Positions 13,301-27,400 of a DNA stretch of 64,000 nucleotides are shown piece after piece. The notes below the pieces were generated by a model that ran no database searches, was not told the origin of the DNA, and saw only the letters and a list, made by a program, of their open reading frames with translations. Each line of letters starts with the position of its first letter. Position 1 is the stretch's first letter. The translations under genes and the position numbers were made by a program. The stretch covers positions 27,047,611-27,111,610 of the forward strand of contig NC_092576.1 in NCBI RefSeq assembly GCF_037975245.1, read 5' to 3'. This DNA comes from Apostichopus japonicus (taxonomy: Eukaryota; Echinodermata; Holothuroidea; Aspidochirotida; Stichopodidae).

Positions 13301-16300
13301 ACCTGAGGATGTCACTTTATTTCCTCCTACCTGAGGATGTCACTTTATATCCTCCTACCTGAGGATGTCACTTTATTTCCTCCTACCTGAGGAAGTCACT
13401 TTATTTCCTCCTACCGGAAGATGTCACTTTATTTCCTCCTACCTATGGATGTCACTTGATTTCCTCCTACCTGAGGATGTCACTTTATTTCCTCCTACCT
13501 GAGGATGTCACTTTATATCCTCCTACCTGAGGATGTCACTTTATATCCTCCTACCTGAGGATGTCACTATATTTCCTCCTACCTGAGGATGTCACTTTAT
13601 ATCCTCCTACCTGAGGATGTCACTTTATATCCTCCTACCTGAGGATGTAACTTTATTTCTTCCTACCTGAGGATGTCACTTTATTTCCTCCTACCTGAGG
13701 ATGTCACTTTATTTCCTCCTACCTGAGGATGTCACTTTATTTCCTCCTACCTGAGGATGTCACTTTATTTCCTCCTACCTGAGGATGTCACTTTATATCC
13801 TCCTACCTGAGGATGTCACTTTATTTCCTCCTACCTGAGGAAGTCACTTTATTTCCTCCTACCGGAAGATGTCACTTTATTTCCTCCTACCTGAGGATGT
13901 CACTTTATATCCTCCTACCTAAGGATGTCACTTTATTTCCTCCTACCTGAGGAAGTCACTTTATTTCCTCCTACCTGAGGATGTCACTTTATTTCCTCCT
14001 ACCTGAGGATGTCACTTTATATCCTCCTACCTGAGGATGTCACTTTATTTCCTCCTACCTGAGGATGTCACTTTATTTCCTCCTACCTGAGGATGTCACT
14101 TTATATCCTCCTACCTATGGATGTCACTTTATTTCCTCCTACCTGAGGATGTCACTTTATTTCCTCCTACCTGAGGATGTCACTTTATATCCTCCTACCT
14201 GAGGATGTCACTTAACTTCCTCCTACCTGAGGATGTCACTTTATTTCTTCCTACCTGAGGATGTCACTTTATTTCCTCCTACCTGAGGAAGTCACTTTAT
14301 TTCCTCCTACCGGAAGATGTCACTTTATTTCCTCCTACCTGAGGATGTCACTTTATATCCTCCTACCTAAGGATGTCACTTTATTTCCTCCTACCTGAGG
14401 AAGTCACTTTATTTCCTCCTACCTGAGGATGTCACTTTATTTCCTCCTACCTGAGGATGTCACTTTATTTCCTCCTACCTGAGGATGTCACTTTATATCC
14501 TCCTACCTATGGATGTCACTTGATTTCCTCCTACCTGAGGATGTCACTTTATTTCCTCCTACCTGAGGATGTCACTTTATATCCTCCTACCTGAGGATGT
14601 CACTTTATATCCTCCTACCTGAGGATGTCACTATATTTCCTCCTACCTGAGGATGTCACTTTATATCCTCCTACCTGAGGATGTCACTTTATTTCTTCCT
14701 ACCTGAGGATGTCACTTTATTTCCTCCTACCTGAGGATGTCACTTTATTTCCTCCTACCTGAGGATGTCACTTTATTTCCTCCTACCTGAGGATGTCACT
14801 TTATATCCTCCTACCTGAGGATGTCACTTTATATCCTCCTACCTGAGGATGTCACTTTATTTCCTCCTACCTGAGGATGTCACTTTATTTCCTCCTACCT
14901 GAGGATGTCACTTTATTTCCTCCTACCTGAGGATGTCACTTTATTTCCTCCTACCTGAGGATGTCACTTTATATCCTCCTACCTGAGGATGTCACTTTAT
15001 ATCCTCCTACCTATGGATGTCACTTTATTTCCTCCTACCTGAGGATGTCACTTTATATCCTCCTACCTGAGGATGTCACTTTATTTCTTCCTACCTGAGG
15101 ATGTCACTTTATTTCCTCCTACCTGAGGATGTCACTTTATTTCCTCCTACCTGAGGATGTCACTTTATTTCCTCCTACCTGAGGATGTCACTTTATATCC
15201 TCCTACCTGAGGATGTCACTTTATATCCTCCTACCTGAGGATGTCACTTTATTTCCTCCTACCTGAGGATGTCACTTTATATCCTCCTACCTGAGGATGT
15301 CACTTTATTTCCTCCTACCTGAGGAAGTCACTTTATTTCCTCCTACCGGAAGATGTCACTTTATTTCCTCCTACCTGAGGATGTCACTTTATTTCCTCCT
15401 ACCTGAGGATGTCACTTTATATCCTCCTACCTAAGGATGTCACTTTATATCCTCCTACCTATGGATGTCACTTTATTTCCTCCTACCTGAGGATGCCACT
15501 TTATTTCCTCCTACCTGAGGATGTCACTTTATATCCTCCTACCTGAGGATGTCACTTTATTTCCTCCTACCTGAGGAAGTCACTTTATTTCCTCCTACCT
15601 GAGGATGTCACTTTATTTCCTCCTACCTGAGGATGTCACTTTATATCCTCCTACCTGAGGATGTCACTTTATTTCCTCCTACCTGAGGATGTCACTTTAT
15701 TTCCTCCTACCTGAGGATGTCACTTTATATCCTCCTACCTGAGGATGTCACTTTATATCCTCCTACCTGAGGATGTCACTATATTTCCTCCTACCTGAGG
15801 ATGTCACTTTATATCCTCCTACCTGAGGATGTCACTTTATTTCTTCCTACCTGAGGATGTCACTTTATTTCCTCCTACCTGAGGATGTCACTTTATTTCC
15901 TCCTACCTGAGGATGTCACTTTATTTCCTCCTACCTGAGGATGTCACTTTATATCCTCCTACCTGAGGATGTCACTTTATATCCTCCTACCTGAGGATGT
16001 CACTTTATTTCCTCCTACCTGAGGATGTCACTTTATTTCCTCCTACCTGAGGATGTCACTTTATTTCCTCCTACCTGAGGATGTCACTTTATTTCCTCCT
16101 ACCTGAGGATGTCACTTTATATCCTCCTACCTGAGGATGTCACTTTATATCCTCCTACCTATGGATGTCACTTTATTTCCTCCTACCTGAGGATGTCACT
16201 TTATATCCTCCTACCTGAGGATGTCACTTTATTTCTTCCTACCTGAGGATGTCACTTTATTTCCTCCTACCTGAGGATGTCACTTTATTTCCTCCTACCT

Positions 16301-16513
16301 GAGGATGTCACTTTATTTCCTCCTACCTGAGGATGTCACTTTATATCCTCCTACCTGAGGATGTCACTTTATATCCTCCTACCTGAGGATGTCACTTTAT
16401 TTCCTCCTACCTGAGGATGTCACTTTATATCCTCCTACCTGAGGATGTCACTTTATTTCCTCCTACCTGAGGAAGTCACTTTATTTCCTCCTACCGGAAG
16501 ATGTCACTTTATT
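10354..16513 (+). repeat. 110-mer HOR pair (3,080-bp period)
   Basis: Copy 1 is about 10,354-13,433 and copy 2 about 13,434-16,513. All markers I tracked are offset by exactly 3,080 bp. They are C14A at 10569 and 13649; T18A at 10489/13569, 11553/14633 and 12701/15781; and the T19G unit after G6A+A7T at 10,361/13,441. At sampled lines the copies are identical. The junction near 13,380-13,440 abruptly joins a T11A/T5G+G8A context to the T19G unit, while the matching place before copy 1 has a different lead-in. The near-perfect identity suggests a recent duplication. Confidence 0.88.
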
Positions 16514-19500
16514 TCCTCCTACCTGAGGATGTCACTTTATTTCCTCCTACCTGAGGATGTCACTTTATATCCTCCTACCTAAGGATGTCACTTTATATCC
16601 TCCTACCTATGGATGTCACTTTATTTCCTCCTACCTGAGGATGCCACTTTATTTCCTCCTACCTGAGGATGTCACTTTATATCCTCCTACCTGAGGATGT
16701 CACTTTATATCCTCCTACCTGAGGAAGTCACTTAATTTCCTCCTACCGGAAGATGTCACTTTATATCCTCCTACCTGAGGATGTCACTTTATTTCCTCCT
16801 ACCTGAGGATGTCACTTTATTTCTTCCTACCTGAGGATGTCACTTTATTTCCTCCTACCTGAGGATGTCACTTTATTTCCTCCTACCTGAGGATGTCACT
16901 TTATATCCTCCTACCTGAGGATGTCACTTTATTTCCTCCTACGTGAGGATGTCACTTTATTTCCTCCTACCTGAGGATGTCACTTTATATCCTCCTACCT
17001 ATGGATGTCACTTTATTTCCTCCTACCTGAGGATGTCACTTTATTTCCTCCTACCTGAGGATGTCACTTTATATCCTCCTACCTGAGGATGTCACTTAAC
17101 TTCCTCCTACCTGAGGATGTCACTTTATTTCTTCCTACCTGAGGATGTCACTTTATTTCCTCCTACCTGAGGATGTCACTTTATTTCCTCCTACCTGAGG
17201 ATGTCACTTTATTTCCTCCTACCTGAGGATGTCACTTTATATCCTCCTACCTGAGGATGTCACTTTATATCCTCCTACCTAAGGATGTCACTTTATTTCC
17301 TCCTTCCTGAGGATGTCACTTTATTTCCTCCTACCGGAAGATGTCACTTTATTTCCTCCTTCCTGAGGATGTCACTTTATATCCTCCTACCTATGGATGT
17401 CACTTTATTTCCTCCTACCTGAGGATGTCACTTTATTTCCTCCTACCTGAGGATGTCACTTTATTTCCTCCTACCTGAGGATGTCACTTTATTTCCTCCT
17501 ACCTGAGGATGTCACTTTATATCCTCCTACCTGAGGATGTCACTTTATTTCCTCCTACCTGAGGAAGTCACTTTATTTCCTCCTACCGGAAGATGTCACT
17601 TTATTTCCTCCTACCTGAGGATGTCACTTTATATCCTCCTACCTAAGGATGTCACTTTATTTCCTCCTACCTGAGGAAGTCACTTTATTTCCTCCTACCT
17701 GAGGATGTCACTTTATTTCCTCCTACCTGAGGATGTCACTTTATATCCTCCTACCTGAGGATGTCACTTTATTTCCTCCTACCTGAGGATGTCACTTTAT
17801 TTCCTCCTACCTGAGGATGTCACTTTATATCCTCCTACCTGAGGATGTCACTTTATATCCTCCTACCTATGGATGTCACTTTATTTCCTCCTACCTGAGG
17901 ATGTCACTTTATTTCCTCCTACCTGAGGATGTCACTTTATTTCCTCCTACCTGAGGATGTCACTTTATATCCTCCTACCTGAGGATGTCACTTAACTTCC
18001 TCCTACCTGAGGATGTCACTTTATTTCCTCCTACCTGAGGATGTCACTTTATTTCCTCCTACCTGAGGATGTCACTTTATTTCCTCCTACCTGAGGATGT
18101 CACTTTATATCCTCCTACCTATGGATGTCACTTGATTTCCTCCTACCTGAGGATGTCACTTTATTTCCTCCTACCTGAGGATGTCACTTTATATCCTCCT
18201 ACCTGAGGATGTCACTTTATATCCTCCTACCTGAGGATGTCACTATATTTCCTCCTACCTGAGGATGTCACTTTATATCCTCCTACCTGAGGATGTCACT
18301 TTATATCCTCCTACCTGAGGATGTAACTTTATTTCTTCCTACCTGAGGATGTCACTTTATTTCCTCCTACCTGAGGATGTCACTTTATTTCCTCCTACCT
18401 GAGGATGTCACTTTATTTCCTCCTACCTGAGGATGTCACTTTATTTCCTCCTACCTGAGGATGTCACTTTATATCCTCCTACCTGAGGATGTCACTTTAT
18501 TTCCTCCTACCTGAGGAAGTCACTTTATTTCCTCCTACCGGAAGATGTCACTTTATTTCCTCCTACCTGAGGATGTCACTTTATTTCCTCCTACCTGAGG
18601 ATGTCACTTTATTTCCTCCTACCTGAGGATGTCACTTTATATCCTCCTACCTGAGGATGTCACTTTATATCCTCCTACCTGAGGATGTCACTATATTTCC
18701 TCCTACCTGAGGATGTCACTTTATATCCTCCTACCTGAGGATGTCACTTTATTTCTTCCTACCTGAGGATGTCACTTTATTTCCTCCTACCTGAGGATGT
18801 CACTTTATTTCCTCCTACCTGAGGATGTCACTTTATTTCCTCCTACCTGAGGATGTCACTTTATATCCTCCTACCTGAGGATGTCACTTTATATCCTCCT
18901 ACCTGAGGATGTCACTTTATTTCCTCCTACCTGAGGATGTCACTTTATTTCCTCCTACCTGAGGATGTCACTTTATTTCCTCCTACCTGAGGATGTCACT
19001 TTATTTCCTCCTACCTGAGGATGTCACTTTATATCCTCCTACCTGAGGATGTCACTTTATATCCTCCTACCTATGGATGTCACTTTATTTCCTCCTACCT
19101 GAGGATGTCACTTTATATCCTCCTACCTGAGGATGTCACTTTATTTCTTCCTACCTGAGGATGTCACTTTATTTCCTCCTACCTGAGGATGTCACTTTAT
19201 TTCCTCCTACCTGAGGATGTCACTTTATTTCCTCCTACCTGAGGATGTCACTTTATATCCTCCTACCTGAGGATGTCACTTTATATCCTCCTACCTGAGG
19301 ATGTCACTTTATTTCCTCCTACCTGAGGATGTCACTTTATATCCTCCTACCTGAGGATGTCACTTTATTTCCTCCTACCTGAGGAAGTCACTTTATTTCC
19401 TCCTACCGGAAGATGTCACTTTATTTCCTCCTACCTGAGGATGTCACTTTATTTCCTCCTACCTGAGGATGTCACTTTATATCCTCCTACCTAAGGATGT

Positions 19501-21469
19501 CACTTTATATCCTCCTACCTATGGATGTCACTTTATTTCCTCCTACCTGAGGATGCCACTTTATTTCCTCCTACCTGAGGATGTCACTTTATATCCTCCT
19601 ACCTGAGGATGTCACTTTATTTCCTCCTACCTGAGGAAGTCACTTAATTTCCTCCTACCGGAAGATGTCACTTTATATCCTCCTACCTGAGGATGTCACT
19701 TTATTTCCTCCTACCTGAGGATGTCACTTTATTTCTTCCTACCTGAGGATGTCACTTTATTTCCTCCTACCTGAGGATGTCACTTTATTTCCTCCTACCT
19801 GAGGATGTCACTTTATATCCTCCTACCTGAGGATGTCACTTTATTTCCTCCTACGTGAGGATGTCACTTTATTTCCTCCTACCTGAGGATGTCACTTTAT
19901 ATCCTCCTACCTATGGATGTCACTTTATTTCCTCCTACCTGAGGATGTCACTTTATTTCCTCCTACCTGAGGATGTCACTTTATATCCTCCTACCTGAGG
20001 ATGTCACTTAACTTCCTCCTACCTGAGGATGTCACTTTATTTCTTCCTACCTGAGGATGTCACTTTATTTCCTCCTACCTGAGGATGTCACTTTATTTCC
20101 TCCTACCTGAGGATGTCACTTTATTTCCTCCTACCTGAGGATGTCACTTTATATCCTCCTACCTGAGGATGTCACTTTATATCCTCCTACCTAAGGATGT
20201 CACTTTATTTCCTCCTTCCTGAGGATGTCACTTTATTTCCTCCTACCGGAAGATGTCACTTTATTTCCTCCTTCCTGAGGATGTCACTTTATATCCTCCT
20301 ACCTATGGATGTCACTTTATTTCCTCCTACCTGAGGATGTCACTTTATTTCCTCATACCTGAGGATGTCACTTTATTTCCTCCTACCTGAGGATGTCACT
20401 TTATTTCCTCCTACCTGAGGATGTCACTTTATATCCTCCTACCTGAGGATGTCACTTTATTTCCTCCTACCTGAGGAAGTCACTTTATTTCCTCCTACCG
20501 GAAGATGTCACTTTATTTCCTCCTACCTGAGGATGTCACTTTATATCCTCCTACCTAAGGATGTCACTTTATTTCCTCCTACCTGAGGAAGTCACTTTAT
20601 TTCCTCCTACCTGAGGATGTCACTTTATTTCCTCCTACCTGAGGATGTCACTTTATATCCTCCTACCTGAGGATGTCACTTTATTTCCTCCTACCTGAGG
20701 ATGTCACTTTATTTCCTCCTACCTGAGGATGTCACTTTATATCCTCCTACCTGAGGATGTCACTTTATATCCTCCTACCTATGGATGTCACTTTATTTCC
20801 TCCTACCTGAGGATGTCACTTTATTTCCTCCTACCTGAGGATGTCACTTTATTTCCTCCTACCTGAGGATGTCACTTTATATCCTCCTACCTGAGGATGT
20901 CACTTAACTTCCTCCTACCTGAGGATGTCACTTTATTTCCTCCTACCTGAGGATGTCACTTTATTTCCTCCTACCTGAGGATGTCACTTTATTTCCTCCT
21001 ACCTGAGGATGTCACTTTATATCCTCCTACCTATGGATGTCACTTGATTTCCTCCTACCTGAGGATGTCACTTTATTTCCTCCTACCTGAGGATGTCACT
21101 TTATATCCTCCTACCTGAGGATGTCACTTTATATCCTCCTACCTGAGGATGTCACTATATTTCCTCCTACCTGAGGATGTCACTTTATATCCTCCTACCT
21201 GAGGATGTCACTTTATATCCTCCTACCTGAGGATGTAACTTTATTTCTTCCTACCTGAGGATGTCACTTTATTTCCTCCTACCTGAGGATGTCACTTTAT
21301 TTCCTCCTACCTGAGGATGTCACTTTATTTCCTCCTACCTGAGGATGTCACTTTATTTCCTCCTACCTGAGGATGTCACTTTATATCCTCCTACCTGAGG
21401 ATGTCACTTTATTTCCTCCTACCTGAGGAAGTCACTTTATTTCCTCCTACCGGAAGATGTCACTTTATT
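15646..21469 (+). repeat. 104-mer HOR pair (2,912-bp period)
   Basis: Copy 1 is about 15,646-18,557 and copy 2 about 18,558-21,469. The offset of 2,912 bp is shared by T18A at 15781/18693, C4G at 16943/19855 and C14A at 18325/21237. Copy 1 overlaps the second copy of the 3,080-bp repeat, so the two amplification events are nested. Differences are few: a T22A state near 16,710 that is T22 in copy 2, and a private CTCATACC unit near 20,355 in copy 2. Confidence 0.85.
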
Positions 21470-24400
21470 TCCTCCTACCTGAGGATGTCACTTTATATCC
21501 TCCTACCTAAGGATGTCACTTTATTTCCTCCTACCTGAGGAAGTCACTTTATTTCCTCCTACCTGAGGATGTCACTTTATTTCCTCCTACCTGAGGATGT
21601 CACTTTATATCCTCCTACCTGAGGATGTCACTTTATTTCCTCCTACCTGAGGATGTCACTTTATTTCCTCCTACCTGAGGATGTCACTTTATATCCTCCT
21701 ACCTATGGATGTCACTTTATTTCCTCCTACCTGAGGATGTCACTTTATTTCCTCCTACCTGAGGATGTCACTTTATATCCTCCTACCTGAGGATGTCACT
21801 TAACTTCCTCCTACCTGAGGATGTCACTTTATTTCTTCCTACCTGAGGATGTCACTTTATTTCCTCCTACCTGAGGAAGTCACTGTATTTCCTCCTACCG
21901 GAAGATGTCACTTTATTTCCTCCTACCTGAGGATGTCACTTTATATCCTCCTACCTAAGGATGTCACTTTATTTCCTCCTACCTGAGGAAGTCACTTTAT
22001 TTCCTCCTACCTGAGGATGTCACTTTATTTCCTCCTACCTGAGGATGTCACTTTATTTCCTCCTACCTGAGGATGTCACTTTATATCCTCCTACCTATGG
22101 ATGTCACTATATTTCCTCCTACCTGAGGATGTCACTTTATTTCCTCCTACCTGAGGATGTCACTTTATATCCTCCTACCTGAGGATGTCACTTTATATCC
22201 TCCTACCTGAGGATGTCACTATATTTCCTCCTACCTGAGGATGTCACTTTATATCCTCCTACCTGAGGATGTCACTTTATTTCTTCCTACCTGAGGATGT
22301 CACTTTATTTCCTCCTACCTGAGGATGTCACTTTATTTCCTCCTACCTGAGGATGTCACTTTATTTCCTCCTACCTGAGGATGTCACTTTATATCCTCCT
22401 ACCTGAGGATGTCACTTTATATCCTCCTACCTGAGGATGTCACTTTATTTCCTCCTACCTGAGGATGTCACTTTATTTCCTCCTACCTGAGGATGTCACT
22501 TTATTTCCTCCTACCTGAGGATGTCACTTTATTTCCTCCTACCTGAGGATGTCACTTTATATCCTCCTACCTGAGGATGTCACTTTATATCCTCCTACCT
22601 ATGGATGTCACTTTATTTCCTCCTACCTGAGGATGTCACTTTATATCCTCCTACCTGAGGATGTCACTTTATTTCTTCCTACCTGAGGATGTCACTTTAT
22701 TTCCTCCTACCTGAGGATGTCACTTTATTTCCTCCTACCTGAGGATGTCACTTTATTTCCTCCTACCTGAGGATGTCACTTTATATCCTCCTACCTGAGG
22801 ATGTCACTTTATATCCTCCTACCTGAGGATGTCACTTTATTTCCTCCTACCTGAGGATGTCACTTTATATCCTCCTACCTGAGGATGTCACTTTATTTCC
22901 TCCTACCTGAGGAAGTCACTTTATTTCCTCCTACCGGAAGATGTCACTTTATTTCCTCCTACCTGAGGATGTCACTTTATTTCCTCCTACCTGAGGATGT
23001 CACTTTATATCCTCCTACCTAAGGATGTCACTTTATTTCCTCCTACCTGAGGATGTCACTTTATATCCTCCTACCTATGGATGTCACTTTATTTCCTCCT
23101 ACCTGAGGATGTCACTTTATTTCCTCCTACCTGAGGATGTCACTTTATATCCTCCTACCTGAGGATGTCACTTAACTTCCTCCTACCTGAGGATGTCACT
23201 TTATTTCTTCCTACCTGAGGATGTCACTTTATTTCCTCCTACCTGAGGAAGTCACTTTATTTCCTCCTACCGGAAGATGTCACTTTATTTCCTCCTACCT
23301 GAGGATGTCACTTTATATCCTCCTACCTAAGGATGTCACTTTATTTCCTCCTACCTGAGGAAGTCACTTTATTTCCTCCTACCTGAGGATGTCACTTTAT
23401 TTCCTCCTACCTGAGGATGTCACTTTATTTCCTCCTACCTGAGGATGTCACTTTATATCCTCCTACCTATGGATGTCACTTGATTTCCTCCTACCTGAGG
23501 ATGTCACTTTATTTCCTCCTACCTGAGGATGTCACTTTAATTCCTCCTACCTGAGGATGTCACTTTATATCCTCCTACCTGAGGATGTCACTTTATTTCC
23601 TCCTACCTGAGGATGTCACTTTATTTCCTCCTACCTGAGGATGTCACTTTATATCCTCCTACCTATGGATGTCACTTTATTTCCTCCTACCTGAGGATGT
23701 CACTTTATTTCCTCCTACCTGAGGATGTCACTTTATATCCTCCTACCTGAGGATGTCACTTAACTTCCTCCTACCTGAGGATGTCACTTTATTTCTTCCT
23801 ACCTGAGGATGTCACTTTATTTCCTCCTACCTGAGGAAGTCACTTTATTTCCTCCTACCGGAAGATGTCACTTTATTTCCTCCTACCTGAGGATGTCACT
23901 TTATATCCTCCTACCTAAGGATGTCACTTTATTTCCTCCTACCTGAGGAAGTCACTTTATTTCCTCCTACCTGAGGATGTCACTTTATTTCCTCCTACCT
24001 GAGGATGTCACTTTATTTCCTCCTACCTGAGGATGTCACTTTATATCCTCCTACCTATGGATGTCACTTGATTTCCTCCTACCTGAGGATGTCACTTTAT
24101 TTCCTCCTACCTGAGGATGTCACTTTATATCCTCCTACCTGAGGATGTCACTTTATATCCTCCTACCTGAGGATGTCACTATATTTCCTCCTACCTGAGG
24201 ATGTCACTTTATATCCTCCTACCTGAGGATGTCACTTTATTTCTTCCTACCTGAGGATGTCACTTTATTTCCTCCTACCTGAGGATGTCACTTTATTTCC
24301 TCCTACCTGAGGATGTCACTTTATTTCCTCCTACCTGAGGATGTCACTTTATATCCTCCTACCTGAGGATGTCACTTTATATCCTCCTACCTGAGGATGT

Positions 24401-27400
24401 CACTTTATTTCCTCCTACCTGAGGATGTCACTTTATTTCCTCCTACCTGAGGATGTCACTTTATTTCCTCCTACCTGAGGATGTCACTTTATTTCCTCCT
24501 ACCTGAGGATGTCACTTTATATCCTCCTACCTGAGGATGTCACTTTATATCCTCCTACCTATGGATGTCACTTTATTTCCTCCTACCTGAGGATGTCACT
24601 TTATATCCTCCTACCTGAGGATGTCACTTTATTTCTTCCTACCTGAGGATGTCACTTTATTTCCTCCTACCTGAGGATGTCACTTTATTTCCTCCTACCT
24701 GAGGATGTCACTTTATTTCCTCCTACCTGAGGATGTCACTTTATATCCTCCTACCTGAGGATGTCACTTTATATCCTCCTACCTGAGGATGTCACTTTAT
24801 TTCCTCCTACCTGAGGATGTCACTTTATATCCTCCTACCTGAGGATGTCACTTTATTTCCTCCTACCTGAGGAAGTCACTTTATTTCCTCCTACCGGAAG
24901 ATGTCACTTTATTTCCTCCTACCTGAGGATGTCACTTTATTTCCTCCTACCTGAGGATGTCACTTTATATCCTCCTACCTAAGGATGTCACTTTATATCC
25001 TCCTACCTATGGATGTCACTTTATTTCCTCCTACCTGAGGATGCCACTTTATTTCCTCCTACCTGAGGATGTCACTTTATATCCTCCTACCTGAGGATGT
25101 CACTTTATTTCCTCCTACCTGAGGAAGTCACTTTATTTCCTCCTACCTGAGGATGTCACTTTATTTCCTCCTACCTGAGGATGTCACTTTATATCTTCCT
25201 ACCTGAGGATGTCACTTTATTTCCTCCTACCTGAGGATGTCACTTTATTTCCTCCTACCTGAGGATGTCACTTTATATCCTCCTACCTGAGGATGTCACT
25301 TTATATCCTCCTACCTGAGGATGTCACTATATTTCCTCCTACCTGAGGATGTCACTTTATATCCTCCTACCTGAGGATGTCACTTTATTTCTTCCTACCT
25401 GAGGATGTCACTTTATTTCCTCCTACCTGAGGATGTCACTTTATTTCCTCCTACCTGAGGATGTCACTTTATTTCCTCCTACCTGAGGATGTCACTTTAT
25501 ATCCTCCTACCTGAGGATGTCACTTTATATCCTCCTACCTGAGGATGTCACTTTATTTCCTCCTACCTGAGGATGTCACTTTATTTCCTCCTACCTGAGG
25601 ATGTCACTTTATTTCCTCCTACCTGAGGATGTCACTTTATTTCCTCCTACCTGAGGATGTCACTTTATATCCTCCTACCTGAGGATGTCACTTTATATCC
25701 TCCTACCTATGGATGTCACTTTATTTCCTCCTACCTGAGGATGTCACTTTATATCCTCCTACCTGAGGATGTCACTTTATTTCTTCCTACCTGAGGATGT
25801 CACTTTATTTCCTCCTACCTGAGGATGTCACTTTATTTCCTCCTACCTGAGGATGTCACTTTATTTCCTCCTACCTGAGGATGTCACTTTATATCCTCCT
25901 ACCTGAGGATGTCACTTTATATCCTCCTACCTGAGGATGTCACTTTATTTCCTCCTACCTGAGGATGTCACTTTATATCCTCCTACCTGAGGATGTCACT
26001 TTATTTCCTCCTACCTGAGGAAGTCACTTTATTTCCTCCTACCGGAAGATGTCACTTTATTTCCTCCTACCTGAGGATGTCACTTTATTTCCTCCTACCT
26101 GAGGATGTCACTTTATATCCTCCTACCTAAGGATGTCACTTTATATCCTCCTACCTATGGATGTCACTTTATTTCCTCCTACCTGAGGATGCCACTTTAT
26201 TTCCTCCTACCTGAGGATGTCACTTTATATCCTCCTACCTGAGGATGTCACTTTATTTCCTCCTACCTGAGGAAGTCACTTAATTTCCTCCTACCGGAAG
26301 ATGTCACTTTATATCCTCCTACCTGAGGATGTCACTTTATTTCCTCCTACCTGAGGATGTCACTTTATTTCTTCCTACCTGAGGATGTCACTTTATTTCC
26401 TCCTACCTGAGGATGTCACTTTATTTCCTCCTACCTGAGGATGTCACTTTATATCCTCCTACCTGAGGATGTCACTTTATTTCCTCCTACGTGAGGATGT
26501 CACTTTATTTCCTCCTACCTGAGGATGTCACTTTATATCCTCCTACCTATGGATGTCACTTTATTTCCTCCTACCTGAGGATGTCACTTTATTTCCTCCT
26601 ACCTGAGGATGTCACTTTATATCCTCCTACCTGAGGATGTCACTTAACTTCCTCCTACCTGAGGATGTCACTTTATTTCTTCCTACCTGAGGATGTCACT
26701 TTATTTCCTCCTACCTGAGGATGTCACTTTATTTCCTCCTACCTGAGGATGTCACTTTATTTCCTCCTACCTGAGGATGTCACTTTATATCCTCCTACCT
26801 GAGGATGTCACTTTATATCCTCCTACCTAAGGATGTCACTTTATTTCCTCCTTCCTGAGGATGTCACTTTATTTCCTCCTACCGGAAGATGTCACTTTAT
26901 TTCCTCCTTCCTGAGGATGTCACTTTATATCCTCCTACCTATGGATGTCACTTTATTTCCTCCTACCTGAGGATGTCACTTTATTTCCTCCTACCTGAGG
27001 ATGTCACTTTATTTCCTCCTACCTGAGGATGTCACTTTATTTCCTCCTACCTGAGGATGTCACTTTATATCCTCCTACCTGAGGATGTCACTTTATTTCC
27101 TCCTACCTGAGGAAGTCACTTTATTTCCTCCTACCGGAAGATGTCACTTTATTTCCTCCTACCTGAGGATGTCACTTTATATCCTCCTACCTAAGGATGT
27201 CACTTTATTTCCTCCTACCTGAGGAAGTCACTTTATTTCCTCCTACCTGAGGATGTCACTTTATTTCCTCCTACCTGAGGATGTCACTTTATATCCTCCT
27301 ACCTGAGGATGTCACTTTATTTCCTCCTACCTGAGGATGTCACTTTATTTCCTCCTACCTGAGGATGTCACTTTATATCCTCCTACCTGAGGATGTCACT